NCBI RefSeq assembly: GCF_024181725.1
Contig: NZ_CP028908.1
Span: forward strand, 3,151,501 to 3,215,500
DNA: 64,000 nucleotides
Source of the DNA: Bradyrhizobium sp. WD16
Lineage (GTDB): Bacteria; Pseudomonadota; Alphaproteobacteria; Rhizobiales; Xanthobacteraceae
Direction: 5' to 3'
Translations under genes and position numbers: made by a program
Notes under the pieces: generated by a model
The model's input: only the letters and a program-made list of their open reading frames with translations
Database searches by the model: none
What the model was told of the DNA's origin: nothing
In this document: piece by piece, positions 1-9,000 of the stretch
Numbering within the stretch: position 1 is the first letter of the stretch
How the letters are laid out: each line of letters opens with the position of its first letter

Positions 1-1
1 T

Positions 2-3000
2 GGAAGCGATACGACCGGTTCGACCGGCCAGTCGGCAAACGACACGGCGCCGCCGAGGCGGATCGGGTCGAGCAGCCCGCCGGATTTCGGCAGCTTGGCG
101 CTGGCGCCGATGGCGCAGGGCGGCACGCTGACCACGACAACCCCATCGTCGTTGTCGACGTCCTCGTCGTCGACACGCGACACCTCGACGACGCCATCAT
201 CGAGCTCAACCATCTCGCAAAGCTCGACCCTGCTCGCAAGTCCGACGCTGCTGTCGACCTCGACCTCGACCGCGACCACGCCGACGACGACGTCCCCGGC
301 GACGACCAGCACATCGACGACGACCACCACGACCACGACGACCACCACCACCACCACCACCAGCACCACGACGAATTCGATCGTGGCCGAAAATCAGCTG
401 GCGGGAACGCCCCAGAGCATCTGGCGGATCGCGCCGGGAAAGGACTCGACGACGATCCAGGGCTTCACGACGGCGATCAGCACCAATCTCGGCGGTACGG
501 TCCAGTTCAAGATCGACAATCTGACGGGCAACCCGAACTACCAGATCGATATCTATCGGTTGGGCTATTACGGCGGCGACGGCGCCAGACTCGTCACGAG
601 CCTGCAGCATCAGGCGGCCACATCGGTGGTTCAGCCCAACCCGTTGACGGACGCCTCGACCGGCCTCGTCGACGCCGGCAACTGGAGCGTGACCGACTCC
701 TGGACGGTGCCGACGACCGCCGTATCCGGCGTCTACATCGCCAACGTCATCGACGGCACGCAGATCTTCCAGATCCCGTTCGTGATCCGCAACGATGCCT
801 CGCACAGCGCCATCGTCTTCCAGACGGACGATCAGACCTGGCAGGCCTACAATCCGTGGGGCGGCGCCAATCTCTACGCCGGCAATGGGCCCGGACTCCA
901 CGGCGCAGCCTATGCCGTCAGCTACAACCGTCCGATCACCACGCGCGACGGCGGCCTGTCGGGCACCGCCAACGACATGGTGTTCTCGGCCGAGTATCCG
1001 GCGATCTACTGGCTCGAGCAGAATGGCTACGACGTTTCGTACATCTCGGGGATCGATGCTGCGACCAACGGATCGCTGCTGCTCAATCACCAGGTCTATA
1101 TGGATGTCGGTCACGACGAATACTGGACCGATAGCCAGTACAACAACGTCCAGGCGGCCGGCCACGCTGGCGTCAACCTGATGTTCCTGAGCGGCAACGA
1201 GGTCTATTGGCAGACGCGGCTCGCGCCGAGCATCGATGCCAGCGGCTCTGCGAACCGGACCCTCGTCTCCTACAAGGACACCCACGCCAACGCGGTGATC
1301 GATCCGACCGGCACGGCGACGGGAACATTCATGGACGCCCGCTTCACCTCGAGCGGCGGCCTTTCGGGTATTCCCTCCAATTCGCTGACGGGCACGGTCT
1401 TCCAGGTGGATTCCGACCGCACCGACACGATGACGATCCCGTATGGGATGACGCAGCTGCGCTTCTGGCGGAGCACGTCGATCGCCGGCACCGCGCCCGG
1501 ACAGACGGCGTCGCTGGTGCAGAACCTCCTCGGCTACGAATGGGACTCCTCGCCCGACAACGGCTTCCGGCCGGCCGGCTTGGTCGATCTGTCGTCGACC
1601 ACCCTGCAGGTCGACACCTACCTGCTCGATTACGGCAATACGACCGGGAACGGCACCGCGACCCACAACCTCGTCGAGTTTCGCGATCCGGTGAGCGGCG
1701 CGCTGGTGTTTGGAGCCGGCACCGTGTTCTGGTCATGGGGCCTCTCGTCCAACCACGATCAGCTGCTGGGCACGCCCACCCCGATCGATCCGAATGTCCA
1801 GCAGGCGATGATCAACCTGTTCGCCGACATGGGCGTGCAGCCGGCGACGATACAGGCCAGCCTGGTGATTGCGTCGCAGACGACGGACCATACCGCGCCG
1901 ACCTCGACCGTAAAAAAACTCTCGACCACAAGCGTGGTCGAGGGCCAGTCGATCACGGTCACCGGCACCGCCACCGACGTCGGCGGCGTGATCGGCGGGG
2001 TTGAAGTCTCCACCGATGGCGGCAAGACATGGCATCCGGCCACCAGCACCGTCGGCGCTTCGAATGTGAATTGGTCCTACACCTTCCTCGCCGGCGCTCC
2101 AGGGACGCTGAACATCGAGAGCAGGGCGATCGATGACAGTCTGAACCTGGGAACGCCCAGCGCGGGCGTCTCCTACACGGTCATGCCGTCTTCGAACCTT
2201 TCGATCTTCAGTCCCACCGACACCCCGGCCGTCGTCACCAATAACGACCCCAAGGCGGTGGAGCTGGGCGTCAAATTCGTCACCTCGGTCTTGGGCGAAA
2301 TCACCGGAATTCGATTCTACAAGGGATCGCAGAACACCGGCACGCATCTCGGCGACCTCTGGACGTCGAACGGCACGCTGCTCGCGAGTGCAACCTTCAC
2401 CAACGAAACCGCCAGCGGCTGGCAGCAGGTCAATTTCGCAACCCCGGTCCGCGTTCAGGCCGGCACGACCTATATCGCCTCCTATCACACCGATACCGGC
2501 AACTATTCGACGACTGCTTTCTATTTCGACAACGCCGGGCATACGACCGGTGCGCTGACGGCGACCGGCGGCGGCCTCAATGGCGTCTATGCCTATGGCA
2601 GCGGACCGATCTTCCCCGGCAGCGTCGCGATCGCCAACGGTTTCAATTACTGGGTCGACGTCGTCTTCAACGACACCAGCCAGCAGCCACAGGCGAACAA
2701 CGACAGCGGCTTTTCGGTGACCGAGAACGGCGTTCTCAACATCCCGGCGTCGGCGTTGCTCGCCAATGACACCGACCCATCCGGCCTGTCGTTCTCGATC
2801 AGCGGCGTCGGCGGTCCGGTCAACGGAACGGTGAGCTACAACGCCCAGACCCAGACCGTGACCTTCACCCCGACGGCGAACTATGCGGGGGCTGCGAACT
2901 TCACCTATACGATCACCGACACGAGCGGTGCCAGCAGCTCCGGCCACGTTTCGCTCAATGTCAATTATCCGATCGCCGCGCAAAGCCTGTTCGGCACCAA

Positions 3001-4996
3001 CGATACGCCCAGCACCGCCAATTCTGGTGACACCAGTTCGGTCGAAGTCGGCGTCAAGTTCACCGCGTCGGCGAACGGGATGCTGACCGGCCTGCGATTC
3101 TACAAGGGATCCGCGAACACCGGTACGCACGTCGCCGATCTCTGGAGTTCGAGCGGAATGCTGCTTGCCACAGCGACCTTCACCAACGAGACGGCGAGCG
3201 GCTGGCAGGAAGTCGACTTCTCCAGCCCGGTGGCGATCACTGCCGGCACGACCTATGTCGCCTCCTACCACACCAACGGAAACTATTCCGCCACCTCGAA
3301 TTATTTCACGTCGTCGCTGACCAATGGCGAACTGACGGCGCCTGCCGCGGGCAACGGCGTTTACGGTTACGGATCGGGAAACATCTTCCCGACCAACACC
3401 TACAAATCAACCAATTACTGGGTCGACGTCGTGTTCGACGGATCCGGCCGGCCCATCGCCAATGCCGACGGCGGCTTCGTCGTCAACGAAAATGGCTCGA
3501 TTTCGATCGCCGCTTCGGCGCTGCTCGCCAACGACACCGATTCAGCCGGCCTGCCCATTTCGATTACCGGTGTCAGTAATGCGCAGAACGGGACGGTGTC
3601 CTACGATCCCAACACGCAGACGGTCACTTTCGTGCCGACGACCGGCTACACCGGAACGGCTAACTTCACCTACACGATCAGCGATACCGGCGGCAACGCG
3701 GCCTCGGCCGGCGTCTCGCTGTTCGTCAACAATCCCGCGACCGAAAGCCTCTTCAGCCTGCGCTCGAGCCCGAGCGTCGTGGCCGTGAACGATCCGAACT
3801 CGGTGGAATTGGGCGTCAAATTCACGGCCGACGCCTCCGGGGTGATCACCGGCCTTCGCTTCTACAAGGGGCTGCAGAATACCGGTTCGCACGTTGCCGA
3901 CCTGTGGAGCTCGAACGGGACTCTGCTCGCCACCGCGAGCTTCTCCAACGAGACCGCGAGCGGCTGGCAACAGGTGAATTTCGCAACGCCGGTAACCATT
4001 GCCGCCGGCACGACCTATATCGCCTCGTATCACACCGACGGCAACTACTCCGCCGACGGCGGCTATTTCGCCAACTCGCTGGTCAGCGGCGACCTCACCG
4101 CTCCGGCGGGCGGCAACGGCGTCTACGGCTACGGGACGGGAAGCCTGTTCCCGACCAAAAGCTACAACGCCACCAACTATTGGGTCGACGTCGTCTATTC
4201 CAAGACGGCGGCGCCACCGCTTGCCAACAACGACAGCGGCTTCGTCGCCAGCGAGAACGGCTCGGTCACCATCGCGGCGTCGGCGCTGCTCGCCAACGAC
4301 ACCGATCCGCAGGGCCTTGCATTGTCGATCACCGGCGTCGCCAACCCGAGCAATGGCAGCGTCAGCTACGATGCCAACACCCAGTCGGTCACCTTCGTGC
4401 CGACCGCGGGCTATACCGGAGCGGCGAGCTTTACCTATTCGATCGCGGACACCGCTGGCGGAACGGCGTCGGCCAGCGCATCCCTGCTGGTCAACGATCC
4501 GACGACGTACAGCCTGTTCAATCCGTCCACCGCGCCGTCGATCGCGACGGTGAACGATCCCAGTGCGGTTGAGCTCGGCGTCAAGTTCCAGTCGAGTTCG
4601 AACGGCGAGATCACCGGGCTGCGGTTCTACAAGGGGCCGCAAAACACCGGAACCCACGTTGCAGACGTGTGGAGCCCCACCGGCACGTTGCTGGCGAGCG
4701 CGACCTTCGGCAACGAAACGGCGAGCGGCTGGCAGCAGGTGAACTTCGCCACGCCGGTGGCCGTCACCGCCGGGACGACCTATGTCGCTTCTTACCATAC
4801 CAACGGCGACTACTCGGCAGATCCCAACCTGTTGGCGACCGCGCTCACCAACGGTCCGCTGACGGCGCCATCGAGCTCGAGCAGCGGCGGCAACGGCGTC
4901 TATGCCTATGGCAGCTCGAGCCTCTTCCCCACCAACAGCTTCAATTCCACGAGCTACGGCGTCGACGTGGTCTTCAAGGCGCAGTTGGCAGCATAG
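2..4996 (+). CDS. Giant secreted multidomain protein (DMFase-beta-like domain, Ig-like, 4x DUF4082, 3x tandem-95/cadherin-like), 5' end outside window
   Basis: The reading frame is open from base 2 with no stop. The first possible in-window start is a TTG at 95, but the residues before it (Ser/Thr/Pro-rich linker) look coding, so the true start is probably upstream of the window. Counting from the TTG (1,633 aa): a Ser/Thr linker with a long Thr run (about 1-95), a domain resembling the C-terminal region of the N,N-dimethylformamidase beta subunit (about 96-590; motifs YRLGYYGGDGARL, VGHDEYW, LSGNEVYW), one Ig-like domain (about 600-700), then four DUF4082-like modules (each with RFYKG...NTGTH...ASGWQ...YWVDVVF) alternating with three tandem-95/cadherin-like modules (ENG...ALLANDTD...FTYTI). 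No RTX nonapeptides are visible at the C-terminus. The directly following ABC/HlyD genes make type I export likely. Role is inferred to be surface or matrix adhesion or carbohydrate binding; catalysis by the DMFase-like domain is unproven. Confidence 0.85.
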   Translation, partial: GSDTTGSTGQSANDTAPPRRIGSSSPPDFGSLALAPMAQGGTLTTTTPSSLSTSSSSTRDTSTTPSSSSTISQSSTLLASPTLLSTSTSTATTPTTTSPATTSTSTTTTTTTTTTTTTTTSTTTNSIVAENQLAGTPQSIWRIAPGKDSTTIQGFTTAISTNLGGTVQFKIDNLTGNPNYQIDIYRLGYYGGDGARLVTSLQHQAATSVVQPNPLTDASTGLVDAGNWSVTDSWTVPTTAVSGVYIANVIDGTQIFQIPFVIRNDASHSAIVFQTDDQTWQAYNPWGGANLYAGNGPGLHGAAYAVSYNRPITTRDGGLSGTANDMVFSAEYPAIYWLEQNGYDVSYISGIDAATNGSLLLNHQVYMDVGHDEYWTDSQYNNVQAAGHAGVNLMFLSGNEVYWQTRLAPSIDASGSANRTLVSYKDTHANAVIDPTGTATGTFMDARFTSSGGLSGIPSNSLTGTVFQVDSDRTDTMTIPYGMTQLRFWRSTSIAGTAPGQTASLVQNLLGYEWDSSPDNGFRPAGLVDLSSTTLQVDTYLLDYGNTTGNGTATHNLVEFRDPVSGALVFGAGTVFWSWGLSSNHDQLLGTPTPIDPNVQQAMINLFADMGVQPATIQASLVIASQTTDHTAPTSTVKKLSTTSVVEGQSITVTGTATDVGGVIGGVEVSTDGGKTWHPATSTVGASNVNWSYTFLAGAPGTLNIESRAIDDSLNLGTPSAGVSYTVMPSSNLSIFSPTDTPAVVTNNDPKAVELGVKFVTSVLGEITGIRFYKGSQNTGTHLGDLWTSNGTLLASATFTNETASGWQQVNFATPVRVQAGTTYIASYHTDTGNYSTTAFYFDNAGHTTGALTATGGGLNGVYAYGSGPIFPGSVAIANGFNYWVDVVFNDTSQQPQANNDSGFSVTENGVLNIPASALLANDTDPSGLSFSISGVGGPVNGTVSYNAQTQTVTFTPTANYAGAANFTYTITDTSGASSSGHVSLNVNYPIAAQSLFGTNDTPSTANSGDTSSVEVGVKFTASANGMLTGLRFYKGSANTGTHVADLWSSSGMLLATATFTNETASGWQEVDFSSPVAITAGTTYVASYHTNGNYSATSNYFTSSLTNGELTAPAAGNGVYGYGSGNIFPTNTYKSTNYWVDVVFDGSGRPIANADGGFVVNENGSISIAASALLANDTDSAGLPISITGVSNAQNGTVSYDPNTQTVTFVPTTGYTGTANFTYTISDTGGNAASAGVSLFVNNPATESLFSLRSSPSVVAVNDPNSVELGVKFTADASGVITGLRFYKGLQNTGSHVADLWSSNGTLLATASFSNETASGWQQVNFATPVTIAAGTTYIASYHTDGNYSADGGYFANSLVSGDLTAPAGGNGVYGYGTGSLFPTKSYNATNYWVDVVYSKTAAPPLANNDSGFVASENGSVTIAASALLANDTDPQGLALSITGVANPSNGSVSYDANTQSVTFVPTAGYTGAASFTYSIADTAGGTASASASLLVNDPTTYSLFNPSTAPSIATVNDPSAVELGVKFQSSSNGEITGLRFYKGPQNTGTHVADVWSPTGTLLASATFGNETASGWQQVNFATPVAVTAGTTYVASYHTNGDYSADPNLLATALTNGPLTAPSSSSSGGNGVYAYGSSSLFPTNSFNSTSYGVDVVFKAQLAA
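290..380 (+). repeat. ACC/ACG triplet tract encoding a poly-threonine run
   Basis: An imperfect trinucleotide repeat of ACG/ACC codons encodes an almost pure Thr stretch between the N-terminal linker and the DMFase-like domain. Because the unit is three bases, slippage would change linker length without breaking the frame. Thr-rich linkers commonly separate domains in secreted proteins and are often glycosylated in other systems; neither property is shown here. Confidence 0.7.
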
Positions 4997-5006
4997 GAAT
5001 AGCGCG

Positions 5007-5342
5007 ATGCACGACGAAGTCTACACGGATGGAGTGGAAGAGATCACGGTCGGCGGGTCGATCGTGCGCGTCGATCTGATCACTCTGTCGCTGACGGAGC
5101 GGGACGCCAACAATCTCCCGAAACGGGTATTCCGCCAACGCCTGATCTTTTCGGTCGAGGCGTTCGCGAACTCGGTCGACGTGATGCAGAACGCGCTCCA
5201 GGGCCTGGTCGATGCCGGGATCGTCCGGCGCAACCAGCCGCGGCCGTCGGCCGATCCGGTCAATATCGGTTCGTCCGCAGAGCGCGGTCCGACAGCTCCG
5301 AACAGCCCACGGTCACCGAATGTCTCAACCAATTTCCGCTGA
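5007..5342 (+). CDS. Small conserved-looking protein between a secreted protein and its exporter
   Basis: 111 aa starting at an ATG ten bases after the stop of the giant protein. A longer in-frame start at 4902 would overlap that gene and adds low-quality sequence, so it was rejected. The N-terminal 75 residues look like a compact folded domain (GGSIVRVDLITLSLTERD, then VFRQRLIFSVEAFANSV); the C-terminal 35 are Pro/Ser/Asn-rich and disordered-looking. The 3' end overlaps the ABC exporter start by 23 bases, which suggests translational coupling. I do not recognise a named family. Its position between substrate and exporter suggests an accessory role in type I secretion (for example a chaperone or regulator), which is inference from context only. 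Confidence 0.7.
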   Translation: MHDEVYTDGVEEITVGGSIVRVDLITLSLTERDANNLPKRVFRQRLIFSVEAFANSVDVMQNALQGLVDAGIVRRNQPRPSADPVNIGSSAERGPTAPNSPRSPNVSTNFR

Positions 5343-7563
5343 GATCGAAGACGTCGGCGAAGCGCCGTCCGCAGCAGTCGTCGACGAGGCGCCAGCCGTT
5401 GTCGATGAGGCGCCCGGTCCGGCGTCGCGAACGGCGCTGGAATGCCTCGCCAGGGTCGCGGCCCATCATGGGGTCGATCTGCCGGCCGACCGGCTGCAGC
5501 ACGCCTATGTGGTCGCCGGCTCGCCGATCGCGACGAACCTGTTGCTGCGAATGGCGAAGGATGGCGGACTGCGCGCCCGGAATGCGCGGCTCGATTGGGG
5601 AGCTCTGTTCCGGCTGGGCGAGGCCTATCCGGCATTGGTCCGACTGAAGAACGGCAACTGGATCGTCGTCCTCGGCGCCGGCGAGGCGGCTGACGGCACC
5701 GAGGCCGTCAGCATCTTCGATCCGCTTGCTGAACGGCAGGACGAGGCCTTGATCGTCGGCAAGGATCTGTTCTGCGGCCGGTGGAGCGGCGAAGCCATCC
5801 TTGTCAAGCGCAACGGCCGGTCTGCCGATGGACGACCCGCCTTCGGGCTGCGGTGGTTCGTCCCCGAACTGCTGCGCCAATGGCGGCTGTTTGCCGACGT
5901 CGCCATCGCCGCGATCCTGCTCTATGCGCTCGGTCTCGCGCTCCCGATCTTCTTCCAGCTCGTGATCGACAAGGTCCTCGTCCACGAAAGCTTCACGACG
6001 CTCTATGTGCTCGCCGCCGGAGCGACGGCTGCGCTTGCGTTCGACGCCATATTCGGATTCCTGCGCCGCTACCTTCTGCTGTATGCGACCAACAAGGTCG
6101 ACATCCGGGTTGCGACCAAGACGTTCGGACACCTGCTCGGTCTTCCGGTGACTTTCTTCGAGCATATTTCGGCCGGGGTGCTGGTCAAGCACATGCAGCA
6201 GGCCGCCCGGATTCGCGAATTCCTGACCGGCCGGCTGTTCCTGACCACGCTCGATGCGCTGTCGCTGGTCGTCTTCATTCCCGTTCTCGCGCTCTACAGC
6301 ATCAAGCTGACCTGTGTGGTGCTGGCCTTCACGGCGCTCAGCGGCGCGGTCGTCGCGCTGCTGATGGGACCATTCCGGCGCCGTCTCTACGAGCTCTACC
6401 AGGCCGAAGGCGCGCGTCAGGCTCTGCTCGTCGAGACCGTGCACGGCATGCGCACGGTGAAGTCGCTGGCGATGGAGCCGCTGCAGGGCAAGGTGTGGGA
6501 CGACCGTTGTGCCCAGTCGGTCACGATGCGGTTCGGGGTCGAGAAGATCTCGGCCGGGGCGCAGTCGCTGACCGGGTTTCTCGAAAAATTGATGACGCTC
6601 GGGATCATCGCACTCGGCGCACTCGACGTCTTCAGCGGCGAGATGACCATCGGCGCGCTGGTCGCGTTCAACATGCTGGCCGGGCGCGTCTCGGGGCCAC
6701 TGGTGCAGATGGTGACGATGGTCCACGAATATCAGGAGGTCGCCCTCGCGGTTAAGATGCTGGGCGAGGTGATGAACCAGAAGCCTGAGCGCGATGGTCG
6801 GCGCGACGGGCTGCGGCCCGATCTCGTCGGCAAGATCGAATTCGAGAATGTCTCGTTCCGTTATGGCCCGGACGCGGCGCCGGCGCTCGACGACGTCTCC
6901 TTCTCGATCGCGCCCGGATCGATCTTCGGCATCGTCGGCCGCAGCGGTTCCGGCAAGACGACGCTGACGCGGTTGATTTCGGGCATGTATCCGGTCCAGC
7001 AGGGCCTGCTGCGGGTCGACGGCTACGATTCCCGCGAGCTCGATCTTATTCACCTGCGCCGCAATCTCGGTCTCGTGCTCCAGGACAATTTCCTGTTTCG
7101 CGGTACGGTGCGCGAGAATATTGCCTGCGTGAAGCGAGACGCGACCTTCGCCGAGGTGGTCCGGGCGGCGCAGCTCGCCGGGGCCGACGAGTTCATCGAG
7201 CGATTGCCGCGCGGCTTCGACACCATGCTCGAGGAGGACGCCTCCAATCTTTCGGGAGGCCAGAAGCAGCGGCTGGCGATCGCCAGGGCGCTGATCGTCA
7301 ACCCGCGCATCCTGATCTTGGACGAGGCAACGAGCGCGCTGGATTCGGAGAGCGAGATGATCATCCGGCGCAACCTGCGTCGTATCGCGGCCGGGCGGAC
7401 CGTGATCATCGTCTCGCACCGGCTGTCCATGCTCACCGATGCCAGCGAGATCCTGGTGATCGATCGCGGCCGCATCGTCGACGTCGACCACCATGACCGG
7501 CTGCTGTCGAAGTGCACCATCTACAGGCATCTCTGGAACCAGCAGACGAAGCAGATCGCATGA
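5320..7563 (+). CDS. Type I secretion ABC exporter, HlyB-like, with degenerate C39 (CLD) domain
   Basis: 747 aa from the ATG at 5320. Order: acidic/Ala-rich leader (1-33), C39-like domain (about 33-165), membrane domain (about 183-455), nucleotide-binding domain (about 490-735). Walker A GRSGSGKT lies near residue 541, the signature LSGGQKQR near 644, Walker B ILILDEATS near 663 and the H-loop SHRLS near 698, so the ATPase looks intact. In the C39-like domain the position of the protease cysteine (before ALECLARV) is not Cys and the HF pair typical of active or HlyB domains is replaced (GNWIVVLG), so this should be a substrate-binding, non-cleaving domain as in HlyB. It is translationally coupled to the HlyD gene by an ATGA overlap. 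Predicted to energise export across the inner membrane; no TolC gene is in the window. Confidence 0.93.
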   Translation: MSQPISAEIEDVGEAPSAAVVDEAPAVVDEAPGPASRTALECLARVAAHHGVDLPADRLQHAYVVAGSPIATNLLLRMAKDGGLRARNARLDWGALFRLGEAYPALVRLKNGNWIVVLGAGEAADGTEAVSIFDPLAERQDEALIVGKDLFCGRWSGEAILVKRNGRSADGRPAFGLRWFVPELLRQWRLFADVAIAAILLYALGLALPIFFQLVIDKVLVHESFTTLYVLAAGATAALAFDAIFGFLRRYLLLYATNKVDIRVATKTFGHLLGLPVTFFEHISAGVLVKHMQQAARIREFLTGRLFLTTLDALSLVVFIPVLALYSIKLTCVVLAFTALSGAVVALLMGPFRRRLYELYQAEGARQALLVETVHGMRTVKSLAMEPLQGKVWDDRCAQSVTMRFGVEKISAGAQSLTGFLEKLMTLGIIALGALDVFSGEMTIGALVAFNMLAGRVSGPLVQMVTMVHEYQEVALAVKMLGEVMNQKPERDGRRDGLRPDLVGKIEFENVSFRYGPDAAPALDDVSFSIAPGSIFGIVGRSGSGKTTLTRLISGMYPVQQGLLRVDGYDSRELDLIHLRRNLGLVLQDNFLFRGTVRENIACVKRDATFAEVVRAAQLAGADEFIERLPRGFDTMLEEDASNLSGGQKQRLAIARALIVNPRILILDEATSALDSESEMIIRRNLRRIAAGRTVIIVSHRLSMLTDASEILVIDRGRIVDVDHHDRLLSKCTIYRHLWNQQTKQIA

Positions 7564-8990
7564 CCAGGGCAGACAAATCCGGCGCCGACGCAATGACCGG
7601 GAAGAAGGCATCGCCGCAGCCGGCCGGGCGGCGGCGCCGATCGCTGTTCCGGGCGGCTCCGCTCCGCTCGCCGCTGATCGCGGAATTCCAGACCGATGCC
7701 ATCGAGATCGAGGAGCGGACGCCGCCGCGCGTGGCGCGTCTGACGCTCTATTGTGTCGTGGCGCTGATCCTGGCCGCCGTCGCCTGGGCGTCGGTGTCGC
7801 ATGTCGACATGATCGTCACGGCCCAGGGAAAGCTGATCACGACCCGGCCCAATCTCGTGGTGCAGCCGCTGGAAACCTCCGTCATCCGTGAAATTCACGT
7901 CAAGGCCGGTGATCGGGTCAACCGCGGCGATGTGCTGGCGACACTCGATCCGACCTTCTCCCAGGCGGACCTCGATCAGTTGCGCAACCGCGTCGCCGCA
8001 TTCGATGCGACGATCAACCGTCTGAAGGCCGAACTGGCCGGCCAGGATTACGTGGTCGGCGTCGGCGCCAGCGGCGACGAGGTCCTGCAACGCAAGATGT
8101 TCCTGCAGCGCAGGATGGGCTACGACGCCCAGATACAGAATTACGACGCGCAGATCGCGTCCGCCCAGGCGAATCTCAAGACCGCGCAGGACGAGGAGGC
8201 GGTGCTGGTGCAGCGGCTCGAGACCATGAGGTCGATCGAGACCATGCGCAGCACACTGATGGACAAGGAGGTCGGCTCGAAGCTGAATTTCCTGCTCTCG
8301 CGCGACGCGCGCCTCGAAGTGGAAAGCAATCTGGCCCGGGTGCGGGGGAATATCGCCGACAATGCTCACCGGGTCGACAAGTCCCGCGCCGATCAGAACG
8401 TCTTCGCCGAGGACTTCCGCCGCACCGCCTATCAGGATCTGGTCGAGACCCTGGCCAAGCGCGACAGTGCCGCAGAAGATCTCAAGAAGGTGGAGCTGCG
8501 GCGGCAGCTGATCGTGCTCAAGGCGCCGGCCGATGCCGTCGTGCTCGAGATCGCCAATCGGACGGTCGGCTCGGTGGTTCGCGAGGCCGAGACGCTGTTT
8601 GTGCTGGTCCCCCGCGATGTGGCACTCCAGGCTGAAGTCAACGTCGAGGGCAGGGATATCGGCCAGGTATCGGTCGGCCAGCCGGTCCGGATCAAGTTCG
8701 AGGCCTTCCCGTTCCAGAAGTACGGCACGGGGAGGGGTGAAGTGCGCGTCATCAGCCAGGATGCATTCTCGCCGGATCCCAAAGCCGAAGGTGCGCGCCG
8801 CGCGACGGCTCCGTATTACCGTGTGCTGGTCGACCTGTCCGACGCGCATCTTCGGCTCCCGGCGGAGCGCGTCCCGCTGATTCCGGGCATGGCGGTGACC
8901 GCCGAGATGAAGGCGGGACGGCGCAGCGTGATCTCCTACTTCCTCTATCCCCTGCTTCGCGGACTCGACGAAAGCATCCGCGAATACTGA
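7560..8990 (+). CDS. HlyD-family periplasmic adaptor of type I secretion system 1
   Basis: 476 aa. The ATG at 7560 overlaps the stop codon of the ABC gene (ATGA), which fixes the start. A cytoplasmic N-terminus of about 48 residues rich in Arg is followed by one transmembrane helix (about 49-68), then a lipoyl/barrel-sandwich half (IREIHVKAGDRVNRGDVLATLD), long coiled-coil helices (about 135-310), the second barrel half (LKAPADAVVLEI) and a C-terminal beta-barrel ending in EYP-type sequence (PLIPGMAVTAEM). This is the classic membrane fusion protein that links the ABC exporter to an outer-membrane TolC channel. It completes the exporter for the upstream giant protein or a similar substrate. 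Confidence 0.93.
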   Translation: MTRADKSGADAMTGKKASPQPAGRRRRSLFRAAPLRSPLIAEFQTDAIEIEERTPPRVARLTLYCVVALILAAVAWASVSHVDMIVTAQGKLITTRPNLVVQPLETSVIREIHVKAGDRVNRGDVLATLDPTFSQADLDQLRNRVAAFDATINRLKAELAGQDYVVGVGASGDEVLQRKMFLQRRMGYDAQIQNYDAQIASAQANLKTAQDEEAVLVQRLETMRSIETMRSTLMDKEVGSKLNFLLSRDARLEVESNLARVRGNIADNAHRVDKSRADQNVFAEDFRRTAYQDLVETLAKRDSAAEDLKKVELRRQLIVLKAPADAVVLEIANRTVGSVVREAETLFVLVPRDVALQAEVNVEGRDIGQVSVGQPVRIKFEAFPFQKYGTGRGEVRVISQDAFSPDPKAEGARRATAPYYRVLVDLSDAHLRLPAERVPLIPGMAVTAEMKAGRRSVISYFLYPLLRGLDESIREY

Positions 8991-9000
8991 CCAGCGTACG

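Noticed and set aside
1733-3271. 512-aa minus-strand ORF antisense to the giant protein
   Set aside because: It is Arg/Gly/Asp-rich nonsense typical of the opposite strand of GC-rich repeats, has no domain, and the plus-strand frame has clear DUF4082 modules.
5260-7611. 783-aa minus-strand ORF antisense to the ABC exporter
   Set aside because: Composition is that of a shadow frame; the plus strand encodes a complete ABC exporter with all motifs.
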